This document shows, piece by piece, positions 11,253-21,977 of a stretch of DNA of 64,000 bases. The notes under the pieces were generated by a model. That model searched no databases. It was not told the DNA's origin and was given only the letters and a program-made list of their open reading frames with translations. A program made the position numbers and the translations under genes. The DNA lies in the NCBI GenBank assembly GCA_016125405.1, contig WGLW01000019.1:62001-126000 (forward strand). The letters are read 5' to 3'. Source of the DNA: Alphaproteobacteria bacterium (GTDB lineage Bacteria; Pseudomonadota; Alphaproteobacteria; Caulobacterales; Hyphomonadaceae). Position 1 is the stretch's first letter; each line of letters opens with the position of its first letter.

Positions 11253-11786
11253 TTAAATCGTGGGAGGCTTGGGCCAGTTGACCTCGCCGGAAAGCATGGC
11301 CTCGTCGCTGTGACGCATCAGACTTTGCTCGACCGAGCGGATATAGGCCGCGAATTTGGGGGCGTAGGCGTCGCCGACGCCCAGATTGCGCACCAGGGCC
11401 TCGTTCAACTCCCCCTCGGGGGCTCCCGGCGCCAGCGCCGCCTCATATGCCTTCGCCCGGCCGTAAAAGGCCTCGCCCATCTTGCGAATTTTCTTGCCCA
11501 CGCTGAGATCGCCCGTTCCGATATCCCGCAGCGCTTCGTCAAACCCGGAAAACAGGGCGTCGAAACACTCCTGCGCCAGCGCCTTGCCGGTCCCGCCGGC
11601 GGCTCGCAGGCGGCGAAAGACCAGCGTCGCGTGAAGCGAGGTCATCTCGAAGCGGCCGGAAAAATTGTCGCGGACACCCCCGGCGCAATAGAAATCCGGT
11701 CGCAGCGCCTGGCCGAGAATCGACTGGTGCAGCTTGTCGACAGCCCATTTGTTGCGTTTGCCGCCCGAAAAAAGCCCGAAAACCAT
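11253..11786 (-). CDS. Ubiquinol-cytochrome c chaperone family protein
   Basis: MVFGLFSGGKRNKWAVDKLHQSILGQALRPDFYCAGGVRDNFSGRFEMTSLHATLVFRRL; upstream part of the track ORF is antisense to bamE. Confidence 0.82.
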   Translation of the reverse strand: MVFGLFSGGKRNKWAVDKLHQSILGQALRPDFYCAGGVRDNFSGRFEMTSLHATLVFRRLRAAGGTGKALAQECFDALFSGFDEALRDIGTGDLSVGKKIRKMGEAFYGRAKAYEAALAPGAPEGELNEALVRNLGVGDAYAPKFAAYIRSVEQSLMRHSDEAMLSGEVNWPKPPTI

Positions 11787-11852
11787 CCTGCCCTCGACGC
11801 TTGCCAAACTGGCGACCCGACCGCTACCTAGCCCGGTTGCAGGAGTTCTCTT

Positions 11853-12347
11853 ATGGCGATGCGCCGTCTCGCGATAGCCTTGCTCGTTGGCCTGACCGCG
11901 ACCGCTGGTTGCCGGGCCTCGCGGGAATTCCACGGCTATGTGCCGGACCAGGCCTTGCCGACGGACGTGCAGCCCAACATCGACACCCGGACAACCGTGC
12001 TCGCCCGTCTGGGCAGCCCATCGACCACGTCGATCTTCGACGACAAGCTCTGGGTCTACATGTCTTCGACCCGTGAGAACCTCGCCTTCTATTATCCGAA
12101 GGTCGTCCAGCGCGAGATCGTGGCGATCAAGTTCGACGCCCAGGATGTCGTGTCGGATGTGCTGGTCTACGATGTGAAAGCCGGTCGCACGATCCAGTAC
12201 AATTCGCGCGTCACGCCAACCCGCGGCCGCGAACTGGGCATTCTCGAACAGCTGTTCGGAACCATTGGCCGGCTGCCGCAGCAGCTTCCCGGTCAGCAGC
12301 AGCCCGGCGACCGCCAACCCGGCGATTCAACCTCTCGCCGGAACTAG
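11853..12347 (+). CDS. bamE: Outer membrane protein assembly factor BamE (SmpA/OmlA)
   Basis: Lipoprotein-like N-terminus; DVQPNIDTRTTVLARLGSPSTTSIFDDKLWVYMSS. Confidence 0.85.
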   Translation: MAMRRLAIALLVGLTATAGCRASREFHGYVPDQALPTDVQPNIDTRTTVLARLGSPSTTSIFDDKLWVYMSSTRENLAFYYPKVVQREIVAIKFDAQDVVSDVLVYDVKAGRTIQYNSRVTPTRGRELGILEQLFGTIGRLPQQLPGQQQPGDRQPGDSTSRRN

Positions 12348-12359
12348 CCGCACGGACTG

Positions 12360-12833
12360 CTATCGACCGACCTGCGTGTCGATCTGCGTGAAGGTCATGC
12401 TGACCAGCGCGTCCGGCTCGCCAAGCATGTCGTTGGCCGCCTTCAGGCATTCGCGCTGCGCCAGGTCTTCATCCAGCTTGGAATGGTCGCCCTCGACATT
12501 GAAGCTGGTCCGGTGGGCGGCGCGGATAACGGCGTCGCGGATGAAGTGCGCCTTCTCGCGATACTTCCACGGATCCTTGCCTGGACCCACGAGCATGCGC
12601 GCGTTGACGAAGAGGTAGCTGTCGAGCTTCCCGTTCTTCTCGAACACCGGGAAGACCAGCCCTCTCAGTTCGATGGACCGGGCGATCTCGCGCGATTCCG
12701 GCGCCTCCGATTTGCCCTCGCCTTCCTTGCCGTGACCCGTCTCGGCAAGCGCAGCAGGGACGCACGCCGCGAGGACAAGCGAAAAGATCAGGGAGCGGCG
12801 AGCCAGGCGCATGGTCCAAAGCCTGCGCCACAA
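12360..12833 (-). CDS. Hypothetical secreted protein
   Basis: Signal peptide MRLARRSLIFSLVLAACVPAALA; intact ORF between bamE and thiL. Confidence 0.65.
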   Translation of the reverse strand: MWRRLWTMRLARRSLIFSLVLAACVPAALAETGHGKEGEGKSEAPESREIARSIELRGLVFPVFEKNGKLDSYLFVNARMLVGPGKDPWKYREKAHFIRDAVIRAAHRTSFNVEGDHSKLDEDLAQRECLKAANDMLGEPDALVSMTFTQIDTQVGR

Positions 12834-12848
12834 TGGTTGAGAGCCGGT

Positions 12849-13841
12849 TTACGGCTTCGCGCGGCCGGGATCGGCAAAATGCCGCCATCCCGCCTCCGGA
12901 ACAACAAGCGCCGCGCCGGAAGCGTCCACCAGATGAACGCCCTCGCCCTCCTCCACCCGCCCGATACGGGAGACGCGCACGCCAATCGCGGCACAACCAT
13001 CGCGTATGGCGGCGCGTTCGCCGGGCGGCGCGGTAAAAAGGGTCTGGTAGTCGTCCCCACCGGTCAGCAGGCTCCGGATATCCGCATGCCGGACTTCGGA
13101 CAGCCAGCGTCTGGCGACTTCGCCTAGAGGAACGTCCATCCAGTCGATCAGCAGTTCCACGCCCGACGCGGCGGCGATGTGACCCGCGTCAGCGACAAGG
13201 CCGTCGGACACATCAATCGAGCCGTTCGCTACACGTGCGACGATGTCTGCAAACGCCAGCGGCGGCGGATCGGGAACGCGATAGCAGTCCGTGAGATCCG
13301 CAATATCGGCCGCCTCCATCTTCTTGAGACGACCGCTTGCCGCCTGGAGGCCAAGCCAGCCGGCGCCAATGACGCCGGTCACCCAGAGGTCGTCTCCCGC
13401 CTTCGCACCGGACCGGCGGACCGGCCCGCGCTCCGAACAGCGGCCGAGCAGCGTCAGCGAGAGGGTCAGCGGACCTTTTGTCGAGGTCGTATCCCCGCCG
13501 ACCAGACGGGCGCCCCAATGGCTGAGGGCCTCGCCAAGCCGCGCGGCGAAGGCTTCCAGTTGTGTGACGTCGCGCCCTTTCGGCCAGGTCAGCATGAGCA
13601 GCGCGGCGTCCGGCCGGCCTCCCTTGGCGACAATGTCCGAAACGTTCACCCGCACCAGCTTCGCAGCGACCGTGTCGATCGGATCTGAGGGAAGGAAATG
13701 GACGCCTTCCACGATTGTGTCCGTGGTGGCGATCAGACGTCCGTCTGCCTCAATCTCGGCGACATCGTCCCGAAGTCCATCCGCGCCGGAAGATGTTGCG
13801 AGCGGCGCGAAGTAGCGGCGGATGAGATCGAACTCATCCAT
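12849..13841 (-). CDS. thiL: Thiamine-phosphate kinase
   Basis: MDEFDLIRRYFAPLA...DDVAEIEADGRLIATTDTIVEGVHFLPSD. Confidence 0.93.
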   Translation of the reverse strand: MDEFDLIRRYFAPLATSSGADGLRDDVAEIEADGRLIATTDTIVEGVHFLPSDPIDTVAAKLVRVNVSDIVAKGGRPDAALLMLTWPKGRDVTQLEAFAARLGEALSHWGARLVGGDTTSTKGPLTLSLTLLGRCSERGPVRRSGAKAGDDLWVTGVIGAGWLGLQAASGRLKKMEAADIADLTDCYRVPDPPPLAFADIVARVANGSIDVSDGLVADAGHIAAASGVELLIDWMDVPLGEVARRWLSEVRHADIRSLLTGGDDYQTLFTAPPGERAAIRDGCAAIGVRVSRIGRVEEGEGVHLVDASGAALVVPEAGWRHFADPGRAKP

Positions 13842-13846
13842 CCGCG

Positions 13847-14335
13847 TCAGGCCGCGCTCTGCACGTCCTGCGACACCGCATCGAGCAGGGCGTTGATGAA
13901 TTTCGGCTCCGCCCCTTCAAAGAAGGCGTGAGCAATGCCGACATATTCGTCGAGCACGATGGCCGGCGCGAGTTCGCGGGCCGCCAGAAGTTCATGAACG
14001 CCGGCCCGCAGGATCGCTCGCGACGTCGCGTCCAGCCGGTCCAGCTTCCAGCCCTCGGCGAGGCGCTTCATGATCGCGCGATCGACGTCTTCCTGACGCT
14101 CCACAACGCCGTGGACGATCCACTTGAAGAGATCGGGATCGGCTTCCTCGATCGGTTCGCCATCATTTCCGAGACCAAGCCGGTCGGACATGAAATCATC
14201 GATGACCGCGTTGGTGCTCTGCCCGGTCTGCTCCATCTGGTAGAGCGCCTGCACGGCGGCGAGACGCGCGCCCGAGCGGCGCGCCTGCCGCAACTGGCGC
14301 TCGGCTTCCGGCGTGATGGCCTTCTGTCCGGTCAT
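13847..14335 (-). CDS. nusB: Transcription antitermination factor NusB
   Basis: RRSGARLAAVQALYQMEQTG...RAILRAGVHELLAARELAPAIVLDEYVGIAHAF. Confidence 0.94.
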   Translation of the reverse strand: MTGQKAITPEAERQLRQARRSGARLAAVQALYQMEQTGQSTNAVIDDFMSDRLGLGNDGEPIEEADPDLFKWIVHGVVERQEDVDRAIMKRLAEGWKLDRLDATSRAILRAGVHELLAARELAPAIVLDEYVGIAHAFFEGAEPKFINALLDAVSQDVQSAA

Positions 14336-14772
14336 TCGGATTCGATCTCGCCGAAGCCTTTGGAGAGCTCGATCATGCGCAACACCGCCGCGGCGATCTC
14401 CTGGCCCTTGTTCTTGCCCGTGCGGCTGGCGCGAACCATCGCCTGTTCCTCGGTCTCGACGGTGAGGACGCCGAACGCTACCGGCACGCCGCTGAGCGAG
14501 ATGTCCATGATGCCCCGGGCGACTTCCGTGCAGATCAGGTCGTAATGGCTGGTCTCGCCGCGGATGACGCAGCCAAGCGCCACGAAGCCGTCGTGCGTGC
14601 GCGCTTCAGCCGCCATGGTGATGGCGCCAGGAACCTCAAAGGCGCCCGGTACTTCAAGGAATTCGAACCGTGCGCCCGCCGCCGAAAGCGCATCGGCCAC
14701 GCCCGCCTCGAGTTCAGCCGCGACCTGTGCGTAGTAGCGCGAGGTGACGATCAGGATGATGGGGCCGCTCAT
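14332..14772 (-). CDS. ribH: 6,7-dimethyl-8-ribityllumazine synthase
   Basis: FEFLEVPGAFEVPGAITMA...GFVALGCVIRGETSHYDLICTEVARGIMDIS. Confidence 0.95.
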   Translation of the reverse strand: MSGPIILIVTSRYYAQVAAELEAGVADALSAAGARFEFLEVPGAFEVPGAITMAAEARTHDGFVALGCVIRGETSHYDLICTEVARGIMDISLSGVPVAFGVLTVETEEQAMVRASRTGKNKGQEIAAAVLRMIELSKGFGEIESE

Positions 14773-14811
14773 GGTCGTCTCGCTGGGTCTTCCTGGGGCG
14801 CAACCGGAAGG

Positions 14812-15954
14812 TCACTCGCCGTCGATGTGGCGCCACCCCTCGACTGTCAGCCCGTATCCGTCAAGCCCCGGCAACTGGTTGGGCTTGGTGTTGCTCATCA
14901 GGATCATGCGGCGAACCCCAAGATCCTTGAGAATCTGGGCCCCCACGCCGTATTCGCGCAATGGGTGAGGCGGATCGTCGGCCTTGGGCGCCGCCTCCAG
15001 CGCGCCGAGCGTGCGGGCGATCTCCTCGCCCATGCCCATGCGAACAAACACGGCGACGCCCGGCTCCTCGGACTTCGCCAGTTGCTCCATGGCGCGGCGG
15101 ACAAGGCCCTGCCGCTTGCCGGCCTCGCCAAGAAAATCGGCGAGGAAGTCGACGCGGTGCACGCGGACAAGTGTCGGCGTCTCCGACGAAACGCGCCCCT
15201 TCACCAGGGCGACATGCTCGGCTCCGTCCAGCGTGTTGCGGAACACGACAACCCGGAACTTGCCGCCCCAGGCGCTTTCGAAATCGGATTCGATGCGGCG
15301 CTCCAGGAAGCGGTCGTGACGACGGCGCCAGGCGATGAGGTCCGCAATGGTGCCGATCTTCATTCCGTGAAGCTGGGCGAAGGACACCAGCTCCGGCAGC
15401 CGCGCCATCGTGCCGTCGTCGTTCATGATCTCGCAGATCACCGCCGCCGGATAGAGCCCGGCGAGGCGCGAGATGTCGACGCTGGCCTCCGTATGCCCGG
15501 CGCGAACCAGCACGCCGCCTTCTCGCGAGACCAGCGGAAACACGTGACCCGGAGAAACGATATCCGGCGCGCCCTTGGTGGGATCGATGGCGACGGCGAT
15601 GGTGTGGGCGCGGTCGTGCGCCGAGATGCCAGTGGTGACGCCTTCCTTCGCTTCGATTGAAACGGTGAAGGCCGTCTTCATGTTCTCGCGGTTCTCGCGC
15701 GACATCATGTCGAGTTCGAGCGCTGCGGCGCGCTGGCGCGTCAGCGAAAGGCAGATCAGCCCGCGTCCGTTCTTGGCCATGAAGTTGACCTGCGCCGGCG
15801 TCGCGAACTGGGCGGGGATAATCAAGTCCCCTTCGTTCTCGCGATCTTCGGCGTCGACCAGGATATACATCCGGCCATTGCGCGCTTCCTCGACGATTTC
15901 CTCGATCGGGGAAATCGCGGCCTTGAAGCTCTCCGTCACCGCATGATCCTTCAT
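14812..15954 (-). CDS. ribB: 3,4-dihydroxy-2-butanone-4-phosphate synthase with degenerate GTP cyclohydrolase II-like domain (RibBA/RibBX-type)
   Basis: N-terminal DHBP synthase DAEDRENEGDLIIPAQFATPAQVNFMAKNGRGLICLSL; C-terminal GCHII-like domain lacks the Cys cluster. Confidence 0.9.
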   Translation of the reverse strand: MKDHAVTESFKAAISPIEEIVEEARNGRMYILVDAEDRENEGDLIIPAQFATPAQVNFMAKNGRGLICLSLTRQRAAALELDMMSRENRENMKTAFTVSIEAKEGVTTGISAHDRAHTIAVAIDPTKGAPDIVSPGHVFPLVSREGGVLVRAGHTEASVDISRLAGLYPAAVICEIMNDDGTMARLPELVSFAQLHGMKIGTIADLIAWRRRHDRFLERRIESDFESAWGGKFRVVVFRNTLDGAEHVALVKGRVSSETPTLVRVHRVDFLADFLGEAGKRQGLVRRAMEQLAKSEEPGVAVFVRMGMGEEIARTLGALEAAPKADDPPHPLREYGVGAQILKDLGVRRMILMSNTKPNQLPGLDGYGLTVEGWRHIDGE

Positions 15955-16685
15955 TCGTCCCGAAGCTCCAGCATCCGCGCAACATACCGCGCCAGCATAT
16001 CGACTTCCAGATTCACCCGGTCGCCCGGCGTAAGCCCGCCCAGCGTGGTGACCTGAAGCGTATGAGGAATAACCGCCACCTCGAACCAGGGCCCCTGATA
16101 GGGTTGGGGTGCATGAGGAACCAGATGCGGCGTTTCGCGCGCCATGGCGCGGCCGTAGCGCGCCAGCCCCTGCTCCGCTTTCTCCGGCTCGGCGCGCACG
16201 TCTCCGCCGACGCCGGCGACAGTCAGCGATACGCCGTCAACGCAGATCGATCCCTTGAGCGCGAGAAACTTCGCGAGATCGGGAGGAATGCCAATCCGGA
16301 TGCGGCGGCTCTGGCCTTCGGGCGTGACCGAAACGACTTCGCCCATCGCGTCGACGTGACCGGAAACGATGTGGCCGCCAAGCTCCTGCCCGGCGCGAAG
16401 CGACAGTTCGAGATTGACCCGGCTGCCGGCCATCCATTCGCCCAGAACGGTTCGCGAGAGCGTTTCAGGAATCGCCTCTACCACCCACCACGAGCCGGGC
16501 TCCTTCCCGGGAATGGCCCGCTCGCCAAACTCCACCAGCGTCAGGCAGACGCCGCCATGCGTGACCGACGCGCCCATCTGCAACGCCGATACCGGATAGG
16601 CGCTGTCCATCGTGATGCGCCTCAGGCCATTGCGGTCTTCGACCTTGGTGACCCGGCCGACATCGGAAACAAGACCCGTGAACAT
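15951..16685 (-). CDS. ribE: Riboflavin synthase (alpha chain)
   Basis: MFTGLVSDVGRV...GASVTHGGVCLTL...GGHIVSGHVDAMGEV. Confidence 0.93.
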   Translation of the reverse strand: MFTGLVSDVGRVTKVEDRNGLRRITMDSAYPVSALQMGASVTHGGVCLTLVEFGERAIPGKEPGSWWVVEAIPETLSRTVLGEWMAGSRVNLELSLRAGQELGGHIVSGHVDAMGEVVSVTPEGQSRRIRIGIPPDLAKFLALKGSICVDGVSLTVAGVGGDVRAEPEKAEQGLARYGRAMARETPHLVPHAPQPYQGPWFEVAVIPHTLQVTTLGGLTPGDRVNLEVDMLARYVARMLELRDE

Positions 16686-16688
16686 GAC

Positions 16689-17384
16689 CTAGGCCTTCTC
16701 CGTCCGCTCGTAGCTTTCCCAGAGGTCCGGACCGACCTCCCTGACCGACGTCCGCACATAGGTGGGCGCATCAACCAGTTTCGCCAAGCCCAGGCCGCCG
16801 AGGCAGGGACGGCCGTCTCCGCCCAGCAGGATTGGCGCGCGAAACCACTCGATCCGGTCGACCAGCCCGGCCCGCACGAACGACGCCGCAAGCGTGCCGC
16901 CGCCCTCGATCATGATGGAGGCGACGCCGGCGCGCGTTGCGGAATGCATGAGTTCCAGAAGGGAGATGCTGCCATTCTCCGGATCGGCCGGCAGCATCCA
17001 GAACTGGACACCCCGACTGGAAGGCCAGCCGCGCTGGTCCAGATCCGTCGTCTCCAGCGTCGCCACCGCGACCGGGCCTGTTTCGAGTGTCGAGAACAGC
17101 TTCGCCGCAGGCGGCGTCCGGCCCCGGCTGTCGGCGACAATGCGCAGCGGCTGGGACTGCGCTGGCGGATCCGTGCGCGCGGTCAGTTCGGGGTCGTCCG
17201 CCAGCACGGTCTCGGACCCGACGATCACGGCGGCATGTTCCGCGCGCAGGCGATGCACCTGCATCCGCGCAGCTTCCCCCGTGATCCACTTGCTTTCGCC
17301 AGACTTGGTCGCGATGCGGCCATCGAGCGACGTGGCGAGCTTCAAGGTGATTTTCGGCCGTTCAGGAGGAGACGCCGCGCTCAT
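16689..17384 (-). CDS. RibD C-terminal reductase-domain protein (no deaminase domain)
   Basis: [54 protein letters not shown]; 231 aa; begins at the overlap with nrdR. Confidence 0.88.
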   Translation of the reverse strand: MSAASPPERPKITLKLATSLDGRIATKSGESKWITGEAARMQVHRLRAEHAAVIVGSETVLADDPELTARTDPPAQSQPLRIVADSRGRTPPAAKLFSTLETGPVAVATLETTDLDQRGWPSSRGVQFWMLPADPENGSISLLELMHSATRAGVASIMIEGGGTLAASFVRAGLVDRIEWFRAPILLGGDGRPCLGGLGLAKLVDAPTYVRTSVREVGPDLWESYERTEKA

Positions 17385-17860
17385 TCCTCGACTTTCGCAT
17401 CGCCCTCGGCATCGTAGTTCTGCGCCTCGATGAAGCGGGCGAAGTCAGCCGGCGTCTTGAAGTCCTTGTAGACCGAAGCGTAGCGCACGTAGGCGACAGG
17501 ATCGAGGCCGCCAAGGGCTTCCATCACCATCTCGCCAATCGCAGCTGTCGGGATCTCCGCCTCGCCCATGTTTTCGAGGCGCCGCACGATCCCGGAAATG
17601 ATCTGGTCGAGCTGTTCTTCCGGAACGGGTCGCTTCTGCAGGGCGATCATCACCGACCGGCGCAGCTTGTCTCGTTCGAACGTCACGCGGCGCCCGTCGC
17701 GCTTGAGAACCGTCAGGTCGCGAAGCTGCACGCGCTCAAAAGTTGTAAAGCGTCCGCCACATTGCGGGCATCCCCGGCGGCGCCGAACGGCGGTGTCTTC
17801 CTCAGCCGGACGGCTGTCTTTCACGACGGAATCGGCAAAACCGCAGTATGGACAGCGCAA
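17381..17860 (-). CDS. nrdR: Transcriptional repressor NrdR
   Basis: [45 protein letters not shown]. Confidence 0.96.
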   Translation of the reverse strand: MRCPYCGFADSVVKDSRPAEEDTAVRRRRGCPQCGGRFTTFERVQLRDLTVLKRDGRRVTFERDKLRRSVMIALQKRPVPEEQLDQIISGIVRRLENMGEAEIPTAAIGEMVMEALGGLDPVAYVRYASVYKDFKTPADFARFIEAQNYDAEGDAKVEE

Positions 17861-17879
17861 TGTGGGTCAGCTCCCCCTG

Positions 17880-19190
17880 TCAGCCATAGGCTGCACCGTA
17901 GATGGGGAAGCGGGCGGTAAGCGCCAACACTTCCTCGCGCACCTTGGCTTCGACGCCGGCGGTATCCCCGCCGGTCGCGAGCGCGTCGATGATCTCCACC
18001 ATCCAGGCGCCGACCTGGCGGAACTCGGCGACGCCGAAACCCCGCGTGGTCGCAGCCGGAGATCCGACGCGAACGCCCGAGGTGATCGTGGGCTTTTCAG
18101 GGTCGTGCGGCACGCCGTTCTTGTTGCAAGTGATGTAGGCCCGCTCGAGCGCCTTCTCGGTGGCGTTGCCCTTGACGCCCTTCGGACGCAGGTCGACCAG
18201 CGCGAGGTGCGTGTCGGTTCCGCCGGAAACGATGTCCACGCCGCCCTGCTTCAGCGTTTCCGCGAGCGTGCGGGCATTGTCGATCACGCGCTGGGCGTAG
18301 GCCTTGAAGCCGGGCTGCAGCGCTTCGCCGAACGCGACCGCCTTGCCGGCGATGACATGCATCAGCGGCCCGCCCTGGATGCCGGGGAAAACAGCCGAAT
18401 TGATCTTCTTGGAAATGGCTTCGTCGTTGGTCAGCACCATGCCGCCGCGCGGACCGCGCAGCGTTTTGTGCGTCGTCGTCGTGGCGACGTGGGCGTGGTC
18501 GAGCGGATTGGGGTGAAGACCCGCGGCGACGAGGCCAGCGAAGTGCGCCATGTCCACCATGAAGAGAGCGCCCACGGAATCCGCAATCTTGCGGAAGGCG
18601 GCGAAATCGATGGTGCGGGAATAGGCCGAACCGCCGGCGATGATGAGCTTCGGCTTGGTCTCGGTGGCCATCTTCTGGACTTCATCGAGATCGATGCGGC
18701 CGTCCTGCCGGCGCACGCCGTACTGATGGGCGGCGAACCACTTGCCCGACTGGTTGGGCGCCGCGCCGTGCGTAAGGTGGCCGCCGGCGTCGAGGCTCAT
18801 GCCCATGATCGAGTCGCCGGGCTTCAGCAGGGCCTGGAACACGGCCTGATTGGCCTGGCTGCCCGATGACGGCTGCACATTGGCGAACCCGCACGAGAAC
18901 AGCGCCTTGGCGCGATCGATGGCAAGTTGCTCGATCTCATCGACGTACTCGCAGCCGCCATAGTAACGGCGCCCCGGATACCCTTCGGCGTACTTGTTGG
19001 TGAGGATCGAACCCTGTGCTTCCAGCACAGCGCGGGAAACGATGTTTTCCGACGCGATCAGTTCGATCTGCTGCGACTGGCGCGACAATTCCTTGCCGAT
19101 CCACCTGGCGACATCCGCATCGGCTGTCGCAAGGTCGGTGGCGAAAAAAGACGGCTCCCGCGATCCGGCTTGCGGATTCGACTGGCTCAT
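17880..19190 (-). CDS. glyA: Serine hydroxymethyltransferase
   Basis: [50 protein letters not shown]...[16 protein letters not shown]. Confidence 0.97.
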   Translation of the reverse strand: MSQSNPQAGSREPSFFATDLATADADVARWIGKELSRQSQQIELIASENIVSRAVLEAQGSILTNKYAEGYPGRRYYGGCEYVDEIEQLAIDRAKALFSCGFANVQPSSGSQANQAVFQALLKPGDSIMGMSLDAGGHLTHGAAPNQSGKWFAAHQYGVRRQDGRIDLDEVQKMATETKPKLIIAGGSAYSRTIDFAAFRKIADSVGALFMVDMAHFAGLVAAGLHPNPLDHAHVATTTTHKTLRGPRGGMVLTNDEAISKKINSAVFPGIQGGPLMHVIAGKAVAFGEALQPGFKAYAQRVIDNARTLAETLKQGGVDIVSGGTDTHLALVDLRPKGVKGNATEKALERAYITCNKNGVPHDPEKPTITSGVRVGSPAATTRGFGVAEFRQVGAWMVEIIDALATGGDTAGVEAKVREEVLALTARFPIYGAAYG

Positions 19191-19397
19191 CGGCCGACCT
19201 CCCTGACGCTGGCGCCACCGGCGTTAAGGCCTTCACCGAGCCTTGGCAAGTCTTTGGCGTATAGCAATCGACTACTCACCAGAACGGTTCAGAATCAGTA
19301 TATCCAGTTAATCGCCTAGAAGCGATTGGTTGACAGGTTGCGTTCGTCTTGGGGATGCGGCTTTATACCGTCAATTGGGGACGTCCAGGTAGAAGTG

Positions 19398-19829
19398 ATG
19401 TCAGAAACATCCGATAACTCGGCGCATTCGAATGACGAAATTCTGCGGATGACTTCCCAGATCGTCGCTTCTTTTGTTTCCAACAACCCTGTCACAACAG
19501 ATGGCCTGCCGGACGTCATCCTCGCCGTGTACAGAACTATGTCTGGACTTGCCGGAGCAGCGGACATCAAGGCCGAGGAAAAGCCGAAGCCTGCTGTTCC
19601 TGTCAGCAAGTCAGTCAGCACGGACTACATCGTCTGCCTCGAAGACGGACGAAAACTGAAAATGCTGAAGCGGTACCTGCGCTCCCGCTACGACATGTCG
19701 CCGGACGAATACCGCCGCCGCTGGGGCCTGCCGCTCGATTATCCGATGGTCGCGCCCAGCTATACCGAGCGGCGCTCGGAATTCGCCAAGAAGATCGGCC
19801 TCGGCCGGGGCGTGCGGAAGACGCGCTAA
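19398..19829 (+). CDS. mucR: MucR/Ros family zinc-finger transcriptional regulator
   Basis: DYIVCLEDGRKLKMLKRYLRSRYDMSPDEYRRRWGLPLDYPMVAPSYTERRSEFAKKIGLG. Confidence 0.93.
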   Translation: MSETSDNSAHSNDEILRMTSQIVASFVSNNPVTTDGLPDVILAVYRTMSGLAGAADIKAEEKPKPAVPVSKSVSTDYIVCLEDGRKLKMLKRYLRSRYDMSPDEYRRRWGLPLDYPMVAPSYTERRSEFAKKIGLGRGVRKTR

Positions 19830-19836
19830 GCGTTCC

Positions 19837-20103
19837 TCAGACCACAATGCCGCCGCGGCCATCAGAGGATGGTCCGGATGACGGTCCTCCTCCGCCACCC
19901 TGGCGGCCACGGACATAGGCGAGCTTGGTGCGCGCCAGGCGCTCCAGATCGGCGTGCGGCGTGTTGGCGGGCGCAGCGAAGCTGACCTCAAGTCCGTCGC
20001 CGGCCGATACAGCGCGCACCTCGGCAGCCGCGCCAATGCGATTGATCTCGAGCAGGATCTCGATGTCGGGATCGTCGGTCATGCGCCTGTCCCCGCAGGA
20101 CAC
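19837..20103 (-). CDS. Small hypothetical protein
   Basis: 88-aa ORF between mucR and hemA. Confidence 0.55.
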   Translation of the reverse strand: MSCGDRRMTDDPDIEILLEINRIGAAAEVRAVSAGDGLEVSFAAPANTPHADLERLARTKLAYVRGRQGGGGGPSSGPSSDGRGGIVV

Positions 20104-20148
20104 TGATCCTGCGCCAGACGGAAACAGTCGTAAACAGCCCGGTTGCGG

Positions 20149-21369
20149 TCAGGCCGCCCGCTTGAGGCCCAGCTGCGCCCAGATCGCCAGAAGAGCGGCG
20201 ACCAGTTCATCCATCATCGCCTCGGTGTGGTGCGGCGATGGGGTGAAGCGCAGGCGCTCCGTACCCTTGGGCACGGTGGGGTAGTTTATCGGCTGCACAT
20301 AGATGCCGAAGTCGAACAGCAGCGTGTCCGACAGCGCCTTGCAGCGCTCGGGATCGCCGACCAGCAGCGGCACGATGTGGGTGTCCGCCATCATCACCGG
20401 CAGTTTCGCCGCGATCAGCTTCTGACGCAGCATCTCGGCCTTGGCCTGGTGCGTTTTGCGCAGTTCGCGGCCGAAATCGCCGCGCAGCTTGCGGATCGAG
20501 GTCAGCGCGCCGGCGGCCAGCACCGGGCAGGTCGATGTCGAGAAGATGAAGCCAGGCGCCATCGAGCGGATCGCGTCGATGATGACTGCCTTCGAGGCGA
20601 TATAGCCGCCCATCACGCCAAACGCCTTGGCCAGCGTGCCTTCGCAGATGGTGATCCGGTCCATCACGCCGTCGCGCTGGGCGACGCCTGCGCCCTCCTC
20701 GCCATACATGCCGACCGCATGGACTTCGTCGAGATAGGTGATCGCATCGAATTCCTCGGCGAGGTCGCAGAGCTCTTTCATCGGCGCAACGTCGCCGTCC
20801 ATCGAATAGACGCTCTCGAAGGCGATGACCTTTGGCGCATCGGCCGGATCGTTCTCCAGCAGGGCGCGCAGGTGGCCGAGGTCGTTGTGGCGGAAGATGC
20901 GCTTGGCGCACTGGGCGCGCTTGATGCCCTCGATCATCGAGGCGTGGTTCAGCTCGTCCGAATAGATGATGACGTTCGGCATGATCTTGGCGAGCGTCGA
21001 CAGCGTCGCGTCGTTGGAGACATAGCCGGAGGTGAACAGCAGCGCGCTTTCCTTGCCGTGCAGGCTGGCGAGCTCGCGCTCAAGATCGACGTGGTAGCGG
21101 CTGGTCCCCGAAATGTTGCGCGTGCCGCCCGAGCCGGCGCCGAAGGCGTCAACGGCTTCGTGCATGGTCTCGATCACGTCCGGGTCCTGGCCCATGCCGA
21201 GATAGTCGTTGGAGCACCAGACGATCACGTCCTGCTCGCGGCCGTCTTCGTGACGGACGGAGGCCTTGGGGAACTGGCCGCGGTATCGCTTCAGATCGAT
21301 GAAGACCCGGTAGCGGCCCTCGGAACGGATGTCTTCGAGTGCGTTCTCGAAGGACGCGAGATGCTTCAT
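20149..21369 (-). CDS. hemA: 5-aminolevulinate synthase
   Basis: [16 protein letters not shown]...[40 protein letters not shown]...[12 protein letters not shown]. Confidence 0.96.
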   Translation of the reverse strand: MKHLASFENALEDIRSEGRYRVFIDLKRYRGQFPKASVRHEDGREQDVIVWCSNDYLGMGQDPDVIETMHEAVDAFGAGSGGTRNISGTSRYHVDLERELASLHGKESALLFTSGYVSNDATLSTLAKIMPNVIIYSDELNHASMIEGIKRAQCAKRIFRHNDLGHLRALLENDPADAPKVIAFESVYSMDGDVAPMKELCDLAEEFDAITYLDEVHAVGMYGEEGAGVAQRDGVMDRITICEGTLAKAFGVMGGYIASKAVIIDAIRSMAPGFIFSTSTCPVLAAGALTSIRKLRGDFGRELRKTHQAKAEMLRQKLIAAKLPVMMADTHIVPLLVGDPERCKALSDTLLFDFGIYVQPINYPTVPKGTERLRFTPSPHHTEAMMDELVAALLAIWAQLGLKRAA

Positions 21370-21627
21370 CTTTTATCGGCCCTCAACACGGGCCGCTCCC
21401 TACGCCAACTAGACACAGTCTAGGTTCCGCTGGCGGATATGGAAAGCTTGTAACGCGGTTTGAAGATGGCGCTAACCGGCTGAATGCCGCAGATTTTTTG
21501 CGACTCATTCTCATGTTGGGACAAGACTGCGTGAGAGCAACGTGAGTGTCCCTGCAGCGGGGCGCGGCAACTACCCATCGCCGCCACTGGCGCGGCGCGC
21601 AGGGCCGATCCACCGAGGGCTTGCAAT

Positions 21628-21657
21628 TAGGTAACTTCCTAATTAGGAAGTTACCTA
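21628..21657. promoter_or_regulatory. 30-bp perfect palindrome overlapping the start codon of an ArsR-family gene (candidate operator)
   Basis: TAGGTAACTTCCTAATTAGGAAGTTACCTA equals its own reverse complement; last base is the A of ATG. Confidence 0.8.
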
Positions 21658-21977
21658 TGAATTCGGTTTTCAAGGCCCTCAGCCACCCCGCGCGCCGCCA
21701 GATCGTCGCCATGCTGCAAGGCGGCCCGCTGACGTCGGGCGAGATCGCCGCGGCGTTTGACATGGCCTGGCCGTCCGTCACCGGGCACCTCGCCGCGCTC
21801 AGGGAGGCAAACCTTGTCGAAGCCGAGCGCGACGGAAATCTGGTTCGCTACCGGCTCAACATATCGGCCGCAGAGGAAGCCGTGGGATTTCTGCTGGGGA
21901 TCATGAAGCCGGAAACCAGGACCGTGCGACGCAGCAGGACCACGACCCAACCCCCAATACGGAGGAAGCCAACATGA
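21657..21977 (+). CDS. ArsR-family regulator, SdpR-like
   Basis: MNSVFKALSHPARRQIVAMLQGGPLTSGEIAAAFDMAWPSVTGHLAALREANLVEAERDGNLVRYRLN. Confidence 0.9.
   Translation: MNSVFKALSHPARRQIVAMLQGGPLTSGEIAAAFDMAWPSVTGHLAALREANLVEAERDGNLVRYRLNISAAEEAVGFLLGIMKPETRTVRRSRTTTQPPIRRKPT

Noticed and set aside
14545-18869. Large plus-strand ORFs (14545-15660, 16062-17417, 17568-18869)
   Set aside because: Mirror ORFs of the rib/nrdR/glyA genes.
20143-21423. 426-aa plus-strand ORF
   Set aside because: Antisense to hemA.
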